NCBI RefSeq assembly: GCF_003047105.1
Contig: NZ_CP028475.1
Coordinates: forward strand, 248,001 to 312,000
From: Celeribacter baekdonensis
Lineage (GTDB): Bacteria > Pseudomonadota > Alphaproteobacteria > Rhodobacterales > Rhodobacteraceae
Direction of reading: 5' to 3'
Length of the DNA stretch: 64,000 nt
Of the stretch, positions 44,306 to 54,117 are shown one piece after another. The number at the start of each line of letters is the position of its first letter. The first letter of the stretch is position 1. Under the pieces are notes generated by a model, which searched no databases, was not told the DNA's origin, and worked only from the letters and a program-made list of their open reading frames with translations. A program made the position numbers and the translations under genes.

Positions 44306-44884
44306 ATGAAAGCATTACGACAGTTTCTCAAATGTGCCGTTGCGTCCGGGCTGTTTTTTGCCGGGATCGTTGTTTTTTGCACCAGCTCGGCCGCTTTTGC
44401 GGCGGATGCGCTGCGCCTGAATGATTTGTTTGACCAATTGTCACAGGCCGATCCCTATGAGGCCGGGCGGATCGAACAAGACATCGTGCTTGAAATGTCG
44501 CGCTCCGGCTCTGATGCGATGGATTTGTTGTTAGAGCGGGGCAGAGCTGCGACGCAGGCGGGCGATTTTTCCGGTGCGATCGGTCATTTGACCGCGCTTG
44601 TCGATCACGCGCCCGAATTTACCGAAGCCTACAACGCTCGCGCCACCGCCTATTTCATGGCGGGGCTGTATGGTCCGGCGCTCCAAGACATCGGTACGGT
44701 GCTGACCCGCGAGCCGCGCCATTTTGGCGCTCTTTCGGGGCTGGAGGTGATTTTGGAAGAGACTGGAGACGAAGCGGCAGCGTTGGAGGTGCTTTATAAG
44801 ATCCACGAGATACATCCGCAGATGGAGGGGCTCAATGCACGCATTGCCGCTCTGGAACTGGTGCTTGGCGGAACAGCGCTTTAA
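44306..44884 (+). CDS. Exported TPR-repeat protein
   Basis: A 192-residue protein with a signal peptide (ASGLFFAGIVVFCTSSAAFA). Two to three tetratricopeptide repeats follow (LLERGRAATQAGDFSGAIGH, AYNARATAYFMAGLYGPALQ). TPRs mediate protein contacts, here in the periplasm. It is divergent from the SCP2 unit and lies 50 bases before the helicase gene. The ribosome site is poor. Confidence 0.75.
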   Translation: MKALRQFLKCAVASGLFFAGIVVFCTSSAAFAADALRLNDLFDQLSQADPYEAGRIEQDIVLEMSRSGSDAMDLLLERGRAATQAGDFSGAIGHLTALVDHAPEFTEAYNARATAYFMAGLYGPALQDIGTVLTREPRHFGALSGLEVILEETGDEAAALEVLYKIHEIHPQMEGLNARIAALELVLGGTAL

Positions 44885-44934
44885 ACATCCCTGACACAGA
44901 TGCCCAAATCGGGCCAAACAGAAAGACCAAAGCG

Positions 44935-47900
44935 ATGAGCGGCGCGATGGGGACGGGGGGGCGCATCACTGCGGTGCTCGGGCCGACCAACACAGGCAAA
45001 ACCCACTATGCGATCGAACGCATGTTGGCCTATCGCACCGGCGTGATAGGTTTGCCGCTGCGGCTTTTGGCGCGGGAAGTCTATGACAAGATCGTTGCAC
45101 GGCGCGGCCCGTCCGTGGTGGCGCTGGTGACCGGCGAAGAGCGGATTGTGCCAGCGCGGGCGCAATATTGGGTCTGTACGGTTGAGGCGATGCCGACGGG
45201 GATGGGCGCGGATTTTCTGGCCATTGATGAAATTCAACTTTGTGCTGATCCCGAGCGCGGCCACGTGTTCACCGACCGGCTTTTGAACGCGCGGGGCCTA
45301 CATGAAACGCTGTTTATGGGCAGCGATTCGATGCGCTCGGTGATTGCCAATCTGGTGCCCAAGGCGCAGTTCATGCATCGAGACCGATTCTCTCGTCTCA
45401 CCTATTCAGGCTCGAAAAAGATCAGCCGCATGCCCCCGCGCGCCGCCATCGTCGGGTTTTCGGTTGATGATGTCTATGCCATTGCCGAGCTGTTGCGTCG
45501 TCAAAAAGGCGGGGCCGCCGTGGTGATGGGGGCGCTCAGCCCGCGCACTCGCAATGCTCAGGTCGAGATGTATCAAAACGGCGACGTCGATTATCTGGTC
45601 GCCACTGATGCGATTGGCATGGGGTTGAATCTGGACGTCACCCATGTGGCATTTTCGTCCACCATTAAATTCGATGGTCGCCGGATGCGCCATCTCGCCC
45701 CCAATGAGTTGGCTCAGATCGCGGGCCGGGCCGGGCGCTATCAAACCGATGGCACATTTGGCGTGACGGGCGAGGCGGAGCCGTTTGACGAAGAGGTGAT
45801 CGAGGCGATCGAAGAGCACCGATTCACTCCGATGAAAAAGCTCAATTGGCGCAATTCCCGGCTTGAATTCGGCTCGGTCGAGGCGCTCATTCAGTCGCTC
45901 GAAAAAATGCCGACCGATCCGGCCTTGGTGCGGGCGCGCGATGCCGACGATCTTTTGTCGCTCAAAACGCTGTCCGATCTCAAATCGGTGCGCCCGCGTG
46001 TGCGCACAGGGCGTGATGTGCGGCTGTTATGGGACGTGTGCCGAATCCCCGATTTTCGAGGAATCAGCCACGGCGAACACACCACGTTGCTTGAGCGGAT
46101 TTATGAATTTTTGCACGAATATGGGCGGGTTCCCGACGATTGGCTGGCGTCTCAGATCAAACGCATTGACCACACGCAGGGCAATATCGACACTTTATCC
46201 AAAAGACTCGCCTATATTCGGACTTGGACCTATGTTGCTCAACGCGAAAACTGGGTTGATGACGAAAGCCATTGGCGCGGCGAGACTCGCGCTGTAGAAG
46301 ACCGTTTGTCGGATGCGCTCCATGGCGCACTGACGCAGAGATTTGTGGACCGGCGGACGAGTGTGCTCCTTCGGCGGCTCAAACAGAAGGAGGGCCTTGT
46401 GGCCGACGTGAACGACAAGGGTGAAGTGACGGTTGAGGGCGAGTTCATCGGCCGTCTTGAAGGGTTCCAGTTTATTCAGGACAAATCCGCAACGCCGGAT
46501 GAGGCAAAGACGTTGGCACAAGCCGCGTTGGCCGCATTGGCACCGGAATTTAGCCTGCGTGCCGACCGGTTCTATAATGCGCCGGACACAGAGATGGATT
46601 TCACCGACCAAGGTGGCCTGATGTGGGGCGAACATGCCGTGGGCAAACTGGTCCCCGGTGATGACATTTTGAAACCGCGCGCGGTGGCGTTTGTTGCCGA
46701 GGGCGCAAGTGCGGATGTGGCTGAAAAGGTCCAACGCCGGTTGCAGCATTTCATCGACCGCAAAATCGCGACCCTGTTTGAACCGCTGTTGAACCTGACC
46801 CGTGACGAGACCCTGACCGGGTTGGCACGTGGCTTTGCCTTCCGTTTGGGCGAAAGCTATGGCGTGATCCCGCGTGATCAGGTGGCAACAGAGGTCAAGG
46901 ATCTGGATCAAGACGCCCGTGGCGCGCTGCGCAAACATGGTGTGCGCTTTGGTCAGTTCACGATCTTCCTGCCTTTGCTGTTGAAACCTGCACCGACCCG
47001 GTTGCGGCTTTTGCTTTGGGCGTTGAACGCGAAATTCGATGAATTCCCTGACAGCCCGCCCGCCGGTCTGGTGACCATTCCCGCCGTTGCGGATGCGCCC
47101 GAGGGCTATTACGTGACCTCCGGCTACCGGTTGGCCGGGGCGCGTGCGATCCGCATCGACATGTTGGAACGCCTGGCTGATTTGCTGCGTGGACAAGACA
47201 GCCGGGGCGGCTTTGAGGCCAACCCCGACATGTTGTCGATCACCGGCATGACATTGGAACAATTCGCCGATCTCATGGTGGGTCTGGGGTATAAGGCCGA
47301 AAAAGGCGAACGCCCCAAGGTCAAAGCCGTTGATAAAGTGATCCCGACAGAGGCCACTGGCACAGAGGCGGCAGACACGCCGGTGTTTGACAAAGGCACG
47401 CCTGATGCGGTTGCGCCCGGGGCCCACACCGAAGAGGCCGCCGTGGCAACAACGCCCGCAGACACCTCTGCCGAGGCCGCGGCGATCGTGGATGAGGGCC
47501 TTGCCCCGATCGACGAAACACCTGCCGAGGGTGCGCCGGTTGACCCGATCGCTGACGTCGCAGAGGCCGAAGTGCCCACAGGTGAGGCCGCCGATGCGGC
47601 TTTGGCTGGCGCTGAGATGGAGAGCTTTGTGACCTTCACCTGGGGAGGCAATCGCGGCGCAAACCGTGGCGGCAATCGCGGGCAACGTCAGGGCGGGGAT
47701 CGTCAGGCTGGCGAACGCCAAGGCGGCGAGCGTCCGCAGGGCAAAAAGTCCGGTGGCAAGCCACATGGAAAACCCGACGGCAAAGGCGGCAAACCCCGCC
47801 GCGATGGGGGCCGTGATGGTGGCAAAGGCAAAGACGGCAACAAGCCGCAAAGCTTCTCCGCACGTCCGCCGCGCAAAGAAAAGCCGATTGACATGGATAA

Positions 47901-47943
47901 CCCCTTCGCCGCTGCGCTAATGGGTTTGAAAGACAAAAAGTAA
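44935..47943 (+). CDS. Suv3-like superfamily 2 RNA helicase with basic glycine-rich tail
   Basis: A 1002-residue ATP-dependent helicase related to mitochondrial Suv3. Walker A is GPTNTGKT at 16-23, motif II is DEIQ at 98-101 and motif VI is QIAGRAGRYQ. The middle has Suv3-type C-terminal domains. The last 100 residues form a low-complexity tail: first acidic and alanine-rich, then Gly/Arg/Lys-rich (GGNRGANRGGNRGQRQGG), suited to RNA binding. It probably acts in RNA turnover. The S4 gene and fdxA follow. Confidence 0.88.
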   Translation: MSGAMGTGGRITAVLGPTNTGKTHYAIERMLAYRTGVIGLPLRLLAREVYDKIVARRGPSVVALVTGEERIVPARAQYWVCTVEAMPTGMGADFLAIDEIQLCADPERGHVFTDRLLNARGLHETLFMGSDSMRSVIANLVPKAQFMHRDRFSRLTYSGSKKISRMPPRAAIVGFSVDDVYAIAELLRRQKGGAAVVMGALSPRTRNAQVEMYQNGDVDYLVATDAIGMGLNLDVTHVAFSSTIKFDGRRMRHLAPNELAQIAGRAGRYQTDGTFGVTGEAEPFDEEVIEAIEEHRFTPMKKLNWRNSRLEFGSVEALIQSLEKMPTDPALVRARDADDLLSLKTLSDLKSVRPRVRTGRDVRLLWDVCRIPDFRGISHGEHTTLLERIYEFLHEYGRVPDDWLASQIKRIDHTQGNIDTLSKRLAYIRTWTYVAQRENWVDDESHWRGETRAVEDRLSDALHGALTQRFVDRRTSVLLRRLKQKEGLVADVNDKGEVTVEGEFIGRLEGFQFIQDKSATPDEAKTLAQAALAALAPEFSLRADRFYNAPDTEMDFTDQGGLMWGEHAVGKLVPGDDILKPRAVAFVAEGASADVAEKVQRRLQHFIDRKIATLFEPLLNLTRDETLTGLARGFAFRLGESYGVIPRDQVATEVKDLDQDARGALRKHGVRFGQFTIFLPLLLKPAPTRLRLLLWALNAKFDEFPDSPPAGLVTIPAVADAPEGYYVTSGYRLAGARAIRIDMLERLADLLRGQDSRGGFEANPDMLSITGMTLEQFADLMVGLGYKAEKGERPKVKAVDKVIPTEATGTEAADTPVFDKGTPDAVAPGAHTEEAAVATTPADTSAEAAAIVDEGLAPIDETPAEGAPVDPIADVAEAEVPTGEAADAALAGAEMESFVTFTWGGNRGANRGGNRGQRQGGDRQAGERQGGERPQGKKSGGKPHGKPDGKGGKPRRDGGRDGGKGKDGNKPQSFSARPPRKEKPIDMDNPFAAALMGLKDKK

Positions 47944-47969
47944 GAGGCCCCCATGCCTATGGTGCGCCT

Positions 47970-48365
47970 ATGACGGAAAAGCGGGACAGCCTTCGCCTCG
48001 ATAAGTGGCTTTGGTATGCCCGCTTTTTCAAAACCCGCAGCTTGGCCGCCAAGATCGTCACCGGTGGCCATGTGCGGGTCAACGCGAACAAAGTGTCGAA
48101 AGCCTCCACGACCGTTGGGGCAGGGGACGTTTTGACCTTTGCGCAGGGAAATCACATCCGCGTCGTCAAATTGATCGCCTGTGGCACCCGCCGCGGACCT
48201 GCCCCCGAAGCCCAAGCGCTGTACCAAGACCTCAGCCCGCCAGTGGCCCATGCGCCCGGCGATAAGGATTATGTTCCACCCGCACCGAAATTTGAGGGAA
48301 AAGGGCGTCCGACAAAGAAAGATCGTCGCACTGGCCTCCTTTCTCGTCCTGACTGGCTTGAATGA
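47970..48365 (+). CDS. S4-domain RNA-binding protein (Hsp15-like)
   Basis: A 131-residue protein with an N-terminal S4 domain (LRLDKWLWYARFFKTRSLAAK, GGHVRVNANKVSKAS) and a basic C-terminus. Hsp15 (HslR) binds stalled 50S subunits carrying nascent chains. It follows the helicase by 26 bases, so both RNA-binding proteins are likely made together. Confidence 0.88.
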   Translation: MTEKRDSLRLDKWLWYARFFKTRSLAAKIVTGGHVRVNANKVSKASTTVGAGDVLTFAQGNHIRVVKLIACGTRRGPAPEAQALYQDLSPPVAHAPGDKDYVPPAPKFEGKGRPTKKDRRTGLLSRPDWLE

Positions 48366-48416
48366 TGCGGCCCATCCGGCTAATTGGGTCGGGACTTTAG
48401 ATTTGGATGTGCCGAC

Positions 48417-48755
48417 ATGACCTACGTCGTTATCGAGAACTGTATCGCCTGCAAATACACCGACTGTGTCGAGGTATGCCCCGTGGATTGTTTCTACGAG
48501 GGCGAAAACATGTTGGTGATCCACCCGGACGAATGCATTGACTGCGGTGTCTGTGAACCGGAATGCCCCGCCGACGCGATCCGCCCGGACACGGAGCCGG
48601 ACATGGAAAAATGGGTCGAGTTCAACCGTAAATACTCCGAAGCCTGGCCGGTCATTTTGGCGAAAAAAGATCCGCTTCCGGACTACGAAGCGAAAGACGG
48701 TGAGAGCGGCAAAATGGAGAAATATTTCTCCGAGGCACCGGGCGAAGGCTCCTAA
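48417..48755 (+). CDS. fdxA: Seven-iron ferredoxin FdxA
   Basis: A 112-residue electron carrier holding one [3Fe-4S] and one [4Fe-4S] cluster. By analogy with Azotobacter ferredoxin I, Cys9, Cys17 and Cys50 hold the 3Fe cluster. Cys21, Cys40, Cys43 and Cys46 hold the 4Fe cluster. The C-terminal extension is typical. It lies 51 bases after the S4 gene and before carD, a common alphaproteobacterial order. Confidence 0.93.
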   Translation: MTYVVIENCIACKYTDCVEVCPVDCFYEGENMLVIHPDECIDCGVCEPECPADAIRPDTEPDMEKWVEFNRKYSEAWPVILAKKDPLPDYEAKDGESGKMEKYFSEAPGEGS

Positions 48756-49181
48756 GTCACAAGCCATCCTCGCTTTGCGGCCCTTGCGAGGGACCGAAAG
48801 TGATTCGCGTTTGAAATGGGTCCGGTTTCGGGCCCATTTGCATCTCTTGCCCCGGCTCACCCCCTTAAAAATAAGGGGGAAGGGCCTGAAAACCGGGGGG
48901 ATATCCGGCCCGGGCTGCGCGCTACGCTTTCTTTGGCCCTATTTTTGTGCTATATTGATCAAACCACATCAGGGCATATCAACCTCAACCCCCTAAGCTT
49001 GCTTTTCAGGGGATTGGGTTTTTCGCGCCAAATTTAGACCCAAAGGCCCCTGATCGGGTCAGGACGGTCCCCGATCTCAGGCTTTTGTGTGTGCCAGATT
49101 GGGTGAGGCAAACAAGACCCGCGCCGAGGATGAGCGCCCGATGATGTGCCCAAAAGGTTCCTGCGAGGAAAAAGACTGCAA
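48756..49181. promoter_or_regulatory. fdxA-carD spacer with hairpins (426 bp)
   Basis: No gene is supported here. Visible are a perfect hairpin CCCCCTTA-AAAA-TAAGGGGG at 48860-48879 without a T-tract and an AT-rich stretch with TATATT near 48951. A terminator-like structure ends near 49023, about 160 bases before carD. The carD leader may be long and structured. Confidence 0.45.
48987..49023 (+). terminator. Terminator-like hairpin upstream of carD
   Basis: AACCCCCT pairs with AGGGG and GGGTT further right, followed by TTTTT. It could end the fdxA transcript or attenuate carD. Confidence 0.5.
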
Positions 49182-49697
49182 ATGAGCAAGACCAGAAAAT
49201 TAGACTTCCGCCCCAGTGATTTCGTCGTTTACCCCGCCCATGGCGTCGGTCAGATCGTGTCGATCGAAGAACAGGAAATCGCGGGCATGTCCCTCGAACT
49301 TTTCGTCATCTCCTTTGAAAAGGACAAGATGACGCTGCGCGTTCCGACCAACAAAGCGACCGAAGTGGGCATGCGCTCGCTCAGCTCGCCCGATGTGGTC
49401 AACGACGCCATGCGCACGCTCAAAGGCAAGGCCAAGGTCAAACGTGCCATGTGGTCCCGCCGGGCGCAGGAGTATGAGCAAAAAATCAACTCTGGCGACC
49501 TGATCGCCATCGCCGAAGTGGTTCGCGACCTGCACCGCACCGACGATCAACGCGAACAAAGCTACTCCGAGCGTCAGCTTTATGAGGCCGCTCTTGACCG
49601 CCTGACCCGCGAATTCGCCGCTGTGTCTGGCGATCCAGAGGCCGAAGCGCAAAAGAAAATCTCTGACGTGCTCGTCGGCCGCGTTGCCGCCGCCTGA
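49182..49697 (+). CDS. carD: CarD/CdnL-family transcription regulator
   Basis: A 171-residue protein that binds RNA polymerase beta subunit and stabilises open complexes at rRNA and growth promoters. The N-terminal RNAP-interaction Tudor-like domain (RPSDFVVYPAHGVGQIV, LRVPTNKATEVGMRSL) and the helical C-terminal part (RRAQEYEQKINSGDLIAIAEVVRDL) are complete. The start MSKTRKLDFR is preceded by GAGGAA. A strong terminator follows. Confidence 0.93.
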   Translation: MSKTRKLDFRPSDFVVYPAHGVGQIVSIEEQEIAGMSLELFVISFEKDKMTLRVPTNKATEVGMRSLSSPDVVNDAMRTLKGKAKVKRAMWSRRAQEYEQKINSGDLIAIAEVVRDLHRTDDQREQSYSERQLYEAALDRLTREFAAVSGDPEAEAQKKISDVLVGRVAAA

Positions 49698-49722
49698 TCA
49701 CCGCTGTGATGTCGATAGGAAG

Positions 49723-49757
49723 ACCGCCGTAAGGGAAACCTTGCGGCGGTTTTTTTT
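49723..49757 (+). terminator. Terminator of carD
   Basis: The stem ACCGCCGTAAGG / CCTTGCGGCGGT with a GAAA loop is followed by eight T residues. Confidence 0.93.
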
Positions 49758-49796
49758 GGGGTGTTGGATGGTGGCGTATTTTGAAAGGCAGGTTCT

Positions 49797-50132
49797 ATGG
49801 ATTTTGATTTCCAAAGTTTGCAGGCGGACACAGTCGCGGTATTTCAAAAGATTGATCTCGAATACGGCATTCCCGGACGTGCCAAGATTGATTACGCGTT
49901 GGTCCCAAATGGCGACGCTGCCGATTGGCAAGCCTGTGAAAACGCGTTGACACAGGCGGGCTACACGGTCGAGAGGTTCGAGAGTGAGGGCTATCTCACG
50001 GCGACAACGCAGCCGCTTTCCATGAGCTTGGAAACCGTTTGGTTGCACGAAAAAGAGGTCACGCTTTTGGCGTTGAACTTTGGATTTTCGCCAGATGGAT
50101 GGGGCTTTATGGGGCTGCCGCCAACAAGTTAG
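49797..50132 (+). CDS. RraB-like regulator of ribonuclease E
   Basis: A 111-residue acidic protein resembling RraB, which inhibits RNase E. The matching elements are DWQACENALTQAGYTVERFES and the C-terminal LNFGFSPDGWGFMG, close to the family's DGWG ending. The RNase E link is inferred from the family. It is convergent with cobS. Confidence 0.7.
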   Translation: MDFDFQSLQADTVAVFQKIDLEYGIPGRAKIDYALVPNGDAADWQACENALTQAGYTVERFESEGYLTATTQPLSMSLETVWLHEKEVTLLALNFGFSPDGWGFMGLPPTS

Positions 50133-50141
50133 GTCAACAAT

Positions 50142-50906
50142 TTAGGTCAGCGCCGTAAACACCGTCAGCGCCGCGATCTCGGACAAAACTTGGGTTGCAC
50201 CCAAAACATCGCCGGTTTGCCCACCGATTTTGGACTGTGCGATTTTACCCGCGACAAAGCTGATCAGCATGACGGCCGAGGCTGCGATCACGGTCGGGAC
50301 AAAGCCGACCAAAATCCAAGACAGAGCCAAAGCCACCACAGCCCCAAGGCTTGTCGCATCGCGCGGCGGACGCCCGGTTTGCACCGAAAGCCCATCCGCA
50401 CGGGCATGGGGTAAAAGCAGCATCACATAGGGCATAGAGGCGCGTGACAGCACGGCGGAGGCAATGAGCGCTGTGACGATCACATCCTCATGCGCCAAGG
50501 CCGAGAGCGCCGAGAACCGCAACAGCAAGGCCAGACCAAGCGCCAAAACGCCGTAGGTGCCGATGCGGCTGTCATGCATGATCTCAAGGCGGCGCAGGCG
50601 CTCCCAACCGCCCCAAAACCCATCGGCGCAATCGGCCAGCCCGTCTTCGTGCATTGCGCCGGTGACGGTCACCGCCGCCGCCATAGTGAACCCGGCGGTC
50701 AATCCCGCGCCCAGACCAAACCAGCCCGCAATCGTTGCCACGGCACCAGCCACAAGCCCGACAGCAAGCCCTGCCACAGGAAAGGCCCAAGCCGCCTGTG
50801 CCGTGCGGCTGAACCCGGCTTTGACCGGAATGCGCGTCAGGATCGCGAGGCTGGTGGCGATGTCCTCCATACGCGGCGTGAACCGTGACGTGTTTTGGGG
50901 GGTCAT
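50142..50906 (-). CDS. cobS: Adenosylcobinamide-GDP ribazoletransferase CobS
   Basis: CobS joins adenosylcobinamide-GDP and alpha-ribazole, the last step of cobalamin synthesis, in the inner membrane. The 254-residue polytopic protein shows the signature AVTVTGAMHEDGLADCADGFWGG and RLEIMHDSRIGTYG. AAGGAG supports the start. It is divergent from cobT across 124 bp. No cobalamin riboswitch is visible; the gap has only a short direct repeat AATGCCCAGACA. Confidence 0.93.
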   Translation of the reverse strand: MTPQNTSRFTPRMEDIATSLAILTRIPVKAGFSRTAQAAWAFPVAGLAVGLVAGAVATIAGWFGLGAGLTAGFTMAAAVTVTGAMHEDGLADCADGFWGGWERLRRLEIMHDSRIGTYGVLALGLALLLRFSALSALAHEDVIVTALIASAVLSRASMPYVMLLLPHARADGLSVQTGRPPRDATSLGAVVALALSWILVGFVPTVIAASAVMLISFVAGKIAQSKIGGQTGDVLGATQVLSEIAALTVFTALT

Positions 50907-51030
50907 GGACGTCTCCTTTGCGGCAAATCGGTCCTGTCCTTGATCTTGATCCCGGGATAAAACCCCAGCGACACGAATACAATGCCCAGACACAGGCAAT
51001 GCCCAGACAAACAATGAGGGACCGCGGCAC

Positions 51031-52035
51031 ATGGCTTTTTCCGATCTTGCAGAATTTGAACAGATCCTGAAACAGGCCCCCGGCCCAGACACAGAGGCGC
51101 AAGCCGCAGCGACCGCGCGCAATGCGCAGTTGACCAAACCCGCCGGAAGCCTGGGTCGGCTGGAAGAGATCGGTATCTGGTATGCGGCGTGGCGCGGCGA
51201 CGGGCGCCCCCGGATCGCAGCCCCACAAGTTGTGATTTTTGCGGGAAATCATGGTGTTACTGCACGCGGCGTATCGGCTTTTCCGGTCGAGGTAACGGTG
51301 CAAATGGTCGCGAATTTCCAACAGGGCGGAGCGGCGATCAATCAATTGGCGCGCAATGCGGGGGCGTCGATGTCGGTGCATGCGCTTGAATTGGACCGCC
51401 CAACCGGAGATTTCACCGAGACCGTGGCGATGTCTGATGAGGACTGCGCGCGCGCACTCAAAACCGGCTGGGACGCGGTTGACCCAAATGCCGATCTGTT
51501 GGTCGTTGGCGAAATGGGCATCGGCAACACCACCTCGGCGGCGGCGATGGCCCATGCTTTGTTTGGGGGCACTGCGGCCGATTGGGTCGGGCGCGGCACC
51601 GGCGTGGATGACGCCGGGTTGAAACTCAAAGAAGAGGTCTGTGCCGCGGGGGTGGCCCTGCATGGCGGCAAAGCCCCACTCGCGATCCTTGCGAGTTTAG
51701 GCGGGCGCGAAGTGGCGGCGATGGCGGGCGCGATCGCGCGGGCGCGGGTCTTGCGCATTCCGGTGATTTTGGACGGGTTCATTTGCTGTGTGGCGGCCGC
51801 TTGCCTTGAAAAGGCCGTGCCGGGGGCTTTGGACCATTGCATCGCCGGACATCAATCCGCCGAAGCGGCCCATGGCGCCGTCCTCAACGCGATTGGCAAA
51901 GAGCCTCTCGTGTCGCTGGGGCTGCGCCTTGGCGAAGGCTCGGGCGCGGGCTTGGTCATTCCTCTGGTCAAAGGTGCCGTCGAATGCCTGTCCGGCATGG
52001 CGACCTTTGCCGAGGCGGGCGTGTCAGCGGGCTGA
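51031..52035 (+). CDS. cobT: Nicotinate-nucleotide dimethylbenzimidazole phosphoribosyltransferase CobT
   Basis: This enzyme makes alpha-ribazole-5-phosphate, the lower ligand of cobalamin. The 334-residue protein includes [33 protein letters not shown] and the C-terminal [21 protein letters not shown] with the catalytic Glu. Paired divergently with cobS. It ends nine bases before the convergent antiporter. Confidence 0.95.
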   Translation: MAFSDLAEFEQILKQAPGPDTEAQAAATARNAQLTKPAGSLGRLEEIGIWYAAWRGDGRPRIAAPQVVIFAGNHGVTARGVSAFPVEVTVQMVANFQQGGAAINQLARNAGASMSVHALELDRPTGDFTETVAMSDEDCARALKTGWDAVDPNADLLVVGEMGIGNTTSAAAMAHALFGGTAADWVGRGTGVDDAGLKLKEEVCAAGVALHGGKAPLAILASLGGREVAAMAGAIARARVLRIPVILDGFICCVAAACLEKAVPGALDHCIAGHQSAEAAHGAVLNAIGKEPLVSLGLRLGEGSGAGLVIPLVKGAVECLSGMATFAEAGVSAG

Positions 52036-52044
52036 TCTATCGCG

Positions 52045-53946
52045 TCAGCTGGTGTTCCCGGTGTCCTGCTGTTGGGCGCGCTTTTGTTCCAATTGCGCGA
52101 CCAAGGCGGCCTCAAGATCCTTATCGAGCGCGCGTGAGCGTTCGACATAGGCGGCATTTTCGGACACGGGAACATTCGGGTCCCACAACTCCGCCATTGA
52201 TCGCAACGCCTCGCGGTCATGTTGGTAATAGGCCATTTCACTGACCGAGGCGTCATATTCGGAAAAGCCCATCTCTTCCAAAACATAGCGCCCGGCGCGT
52301 AGCGAACTGTCAAACATTTCGCGCACGATTTTATCCGCGCCCGCTTTGAACAATTCGTAAACATGGATGCGATCACGGGCGCGCACGATGATAAACAGAT
52401 CGGGCCGTTGGCCTCGGGCATATGTCACCAACCGTGTGGCCGCCTCAGGATTGTCCAGCGCCACCACCAAAATCTTTGCTGTCTCAAGTCCCGCCGCGTG
52501 CAAAAGCTCAGGCCGGGTCGGATCGCCAAAGAAGCCCTTAAAGCCAAATTTGCGCATCAGTTGAATGGTTTTCAGATCATGGTCCAACACTGTGGTGTGA
52601 AAACCTGAGGCCTGCACCAAGCGATTCACCACCTGACCAAACCGACCGATCCCAGCGATGATGATCGAATGCTGTTCGTCGATTTTATCATCAGGCTGAT
52701 CCTCGACCCGATCGGCAAATTTTTGACGCAGCGTATCATGCAGCATGAAAAACAGCGGCGTGAACATCAAGGAGAGTGCAATGACCAGCAACACGCGTTC
52801 GGCCAAATAGGTCGATAAAACATGTTGTTGCAGCGCGAAGGTGGTCAAGACCATGCCGAATTCCCCGGCCTGTGCCAGCGAGAGGGCAAAGAGCCATTGT
52901 GCCCGTTTGCGCAGCGAAAAAATCCGCCCGATGACAAAGAGAATAAGCCCCTTTGACACCATCAACAGCACGGTCAGCCCGATGATCAAAATCGGATCGC
53001 GAAACAGCACCGTAAAGTTGATGCCCGCGCCAACGGCGATGAAAAACAACCCCAAAAGCAGGCCTTTAAAGGGCTCGATTGAGCTTTCCAATTCATGGCG
53101 AAACTCGGAGTTGGCCAAGACCACACCGGCCAAGAATGTGCCAAGCGCCGGGGAGAGGCCGACAGAGGTCATCAACAGAGCAATGCCGATGACGATCAAC
53201 AGCGCCACCGCCGTGTAAATCTCACGCATATTGGCGGCATGGATGTAGCGAAACACCGGGCGGGTCAGGAAAACCCCGGCCAAAACGATCGCGGCCACTG
53301 CGCCCAACGTCACCAAGGTCACCCCCCATGCGGGCAGGCCTTCGACCAAGGACACGCTATGCTCACTGGCGACTTTCGCCAAATCTGACGGGCGGCTGAT
53401 TGAGCCATCGGGGTTGATGGTCAGTGTCGATCCCGTGGCCAAAAGCGGCATCAGGGCCAACATCGGGATCACTGCGATGTCTTGGGTCAACAGCACGGAA
53501 AACGCCGCGCGCCCACCCCCCGTATGGATCAATTTCTTTTCAGAAAGAGTCTGAAGCACCACGGCGGTAGAAGACAGTGACAAGATCATCCCAAGTGCGA
53601 GCCCGGTTTGCCAGTCCAGTCCGGCCCAAACCGATGCCCCGGTGATCGCGGCAGCCGTGGCGACAATTTGCAGCCCGCCCAGCCCAATCAACCGATGACG
53701 CATCTCCCAAAGGGCACGTGGGTCAAGCTCAAGCCCAATGAGAAACAGCATCATCACCACGCCAAATTCGGCGAAATGCATCAAATCGGTGCTCTGCGAA
53801 TGCTGCACAAAGCCAAGCACTGGCCCGATCATCATCCCGGCAATCAGGTAGCCCAACACCGACCCGAGACCAAGCCTGCGTGCCAAGGGCACGGCGACAA
53901 CGATGGCGGCGAGGTAAATGACGGCTTGGGCCAACATGCCTTGCAT
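52045..53946 (-). CDS. Monovalent cation:proton antiporter, Kef type (CPA2) with RCK domain
   Basis: A 633-residue inner-membrane antiporter. Residues 1-390 form about twelve helices with the CPA2 hallmark GLELDPRALWEMRHRL and SLSSTAVVLQ. A TrkA-N/RCK domain from about residue 420 has the nucleotide motif GIGRFGQ. KefB/C efflux K+ in response to glutathione adducts; whether this one is glutathione-gated is unknown. GGAG seven bases upstream supports the start. Confidence 0.9.
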   Translation of the reverse strand: MQGMLAQAVIYLAAIVVAVPLARRLGLGSVLGYLIAGMMIGPVLGFVQHSQSTDLMHFAEFGVVMMLFLIGLELDPRALWEMRHRLIGLGGLQIVATAAAITGASVWAGLDWQTGLALGMILSLSSTAVVLQTLSEKKLIHTGGGRAAFSVLLTQDIAVIPMLALMPLLATGSTLTINPDGSISRPSDLAKVASEHSVSLVEGLPAWGVTLVTLGAVAAIVLAGVFLTRPVFRYIHAANMREIYTAVALLIVIGIALLMTSVGLSPALGTFLAGVVLANSEFRHELESSIEPFKGLLLGLFFIAVGAGINFTVLFRDPILIIGLTVLLMVSKGLILFVIGRIFSLRKRAQWLFALSLAQAGEFGMVLTTFALQQHVLSTYLAERVLLVIALSLMFTPLFFMLHDTLRQKFADRVEDQPDDKIDEQHSIIIAGIGRFGQVVNRLVQASGFHTTVLDHDLKTIQLMRKFGFKGFFGDPTRPELLHAAGLETAKILVVALDNPEAATRLVTYARGQRPDLFIIVRARDRIHVYELFKAGADKIVREMFDSSLRAGRYVLEEMGFSEYDASVSEMAYYQHDREALRSMAELWDPNVPVSENAAYVERSRALDKDLEAALVAQLEQKRAQQQDTGNTS

Positions 53947-54117
53947 TCGGGGGCTCCGATCTGAATTGTGCGTTTGTGTGATCTAAGAGGTATAGAGATG
54001 CGCGCGCGCGACAAGAGTGCACGGCCATTTTCCAAGAGATTGTTGCACGGAGGGCAGGTTCAGCCACCAGAGAGACCGCACATGCCCGCAATCGGGCAAA
54101 CGGGCCGCGCCGGGGCC

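Noticed and set aside
46195..47850. A 551-codon open frame antisense to the helicase
   Set aside because: Same reason; the protein has no domain and the helicase motifs lie on the plus strand.
50907..51030. Cobalamin riboswitch between cobS and cobT
   Set aside because: The gap is only 124 bp and lacks a B12 box; it holds only a short direct repeat.
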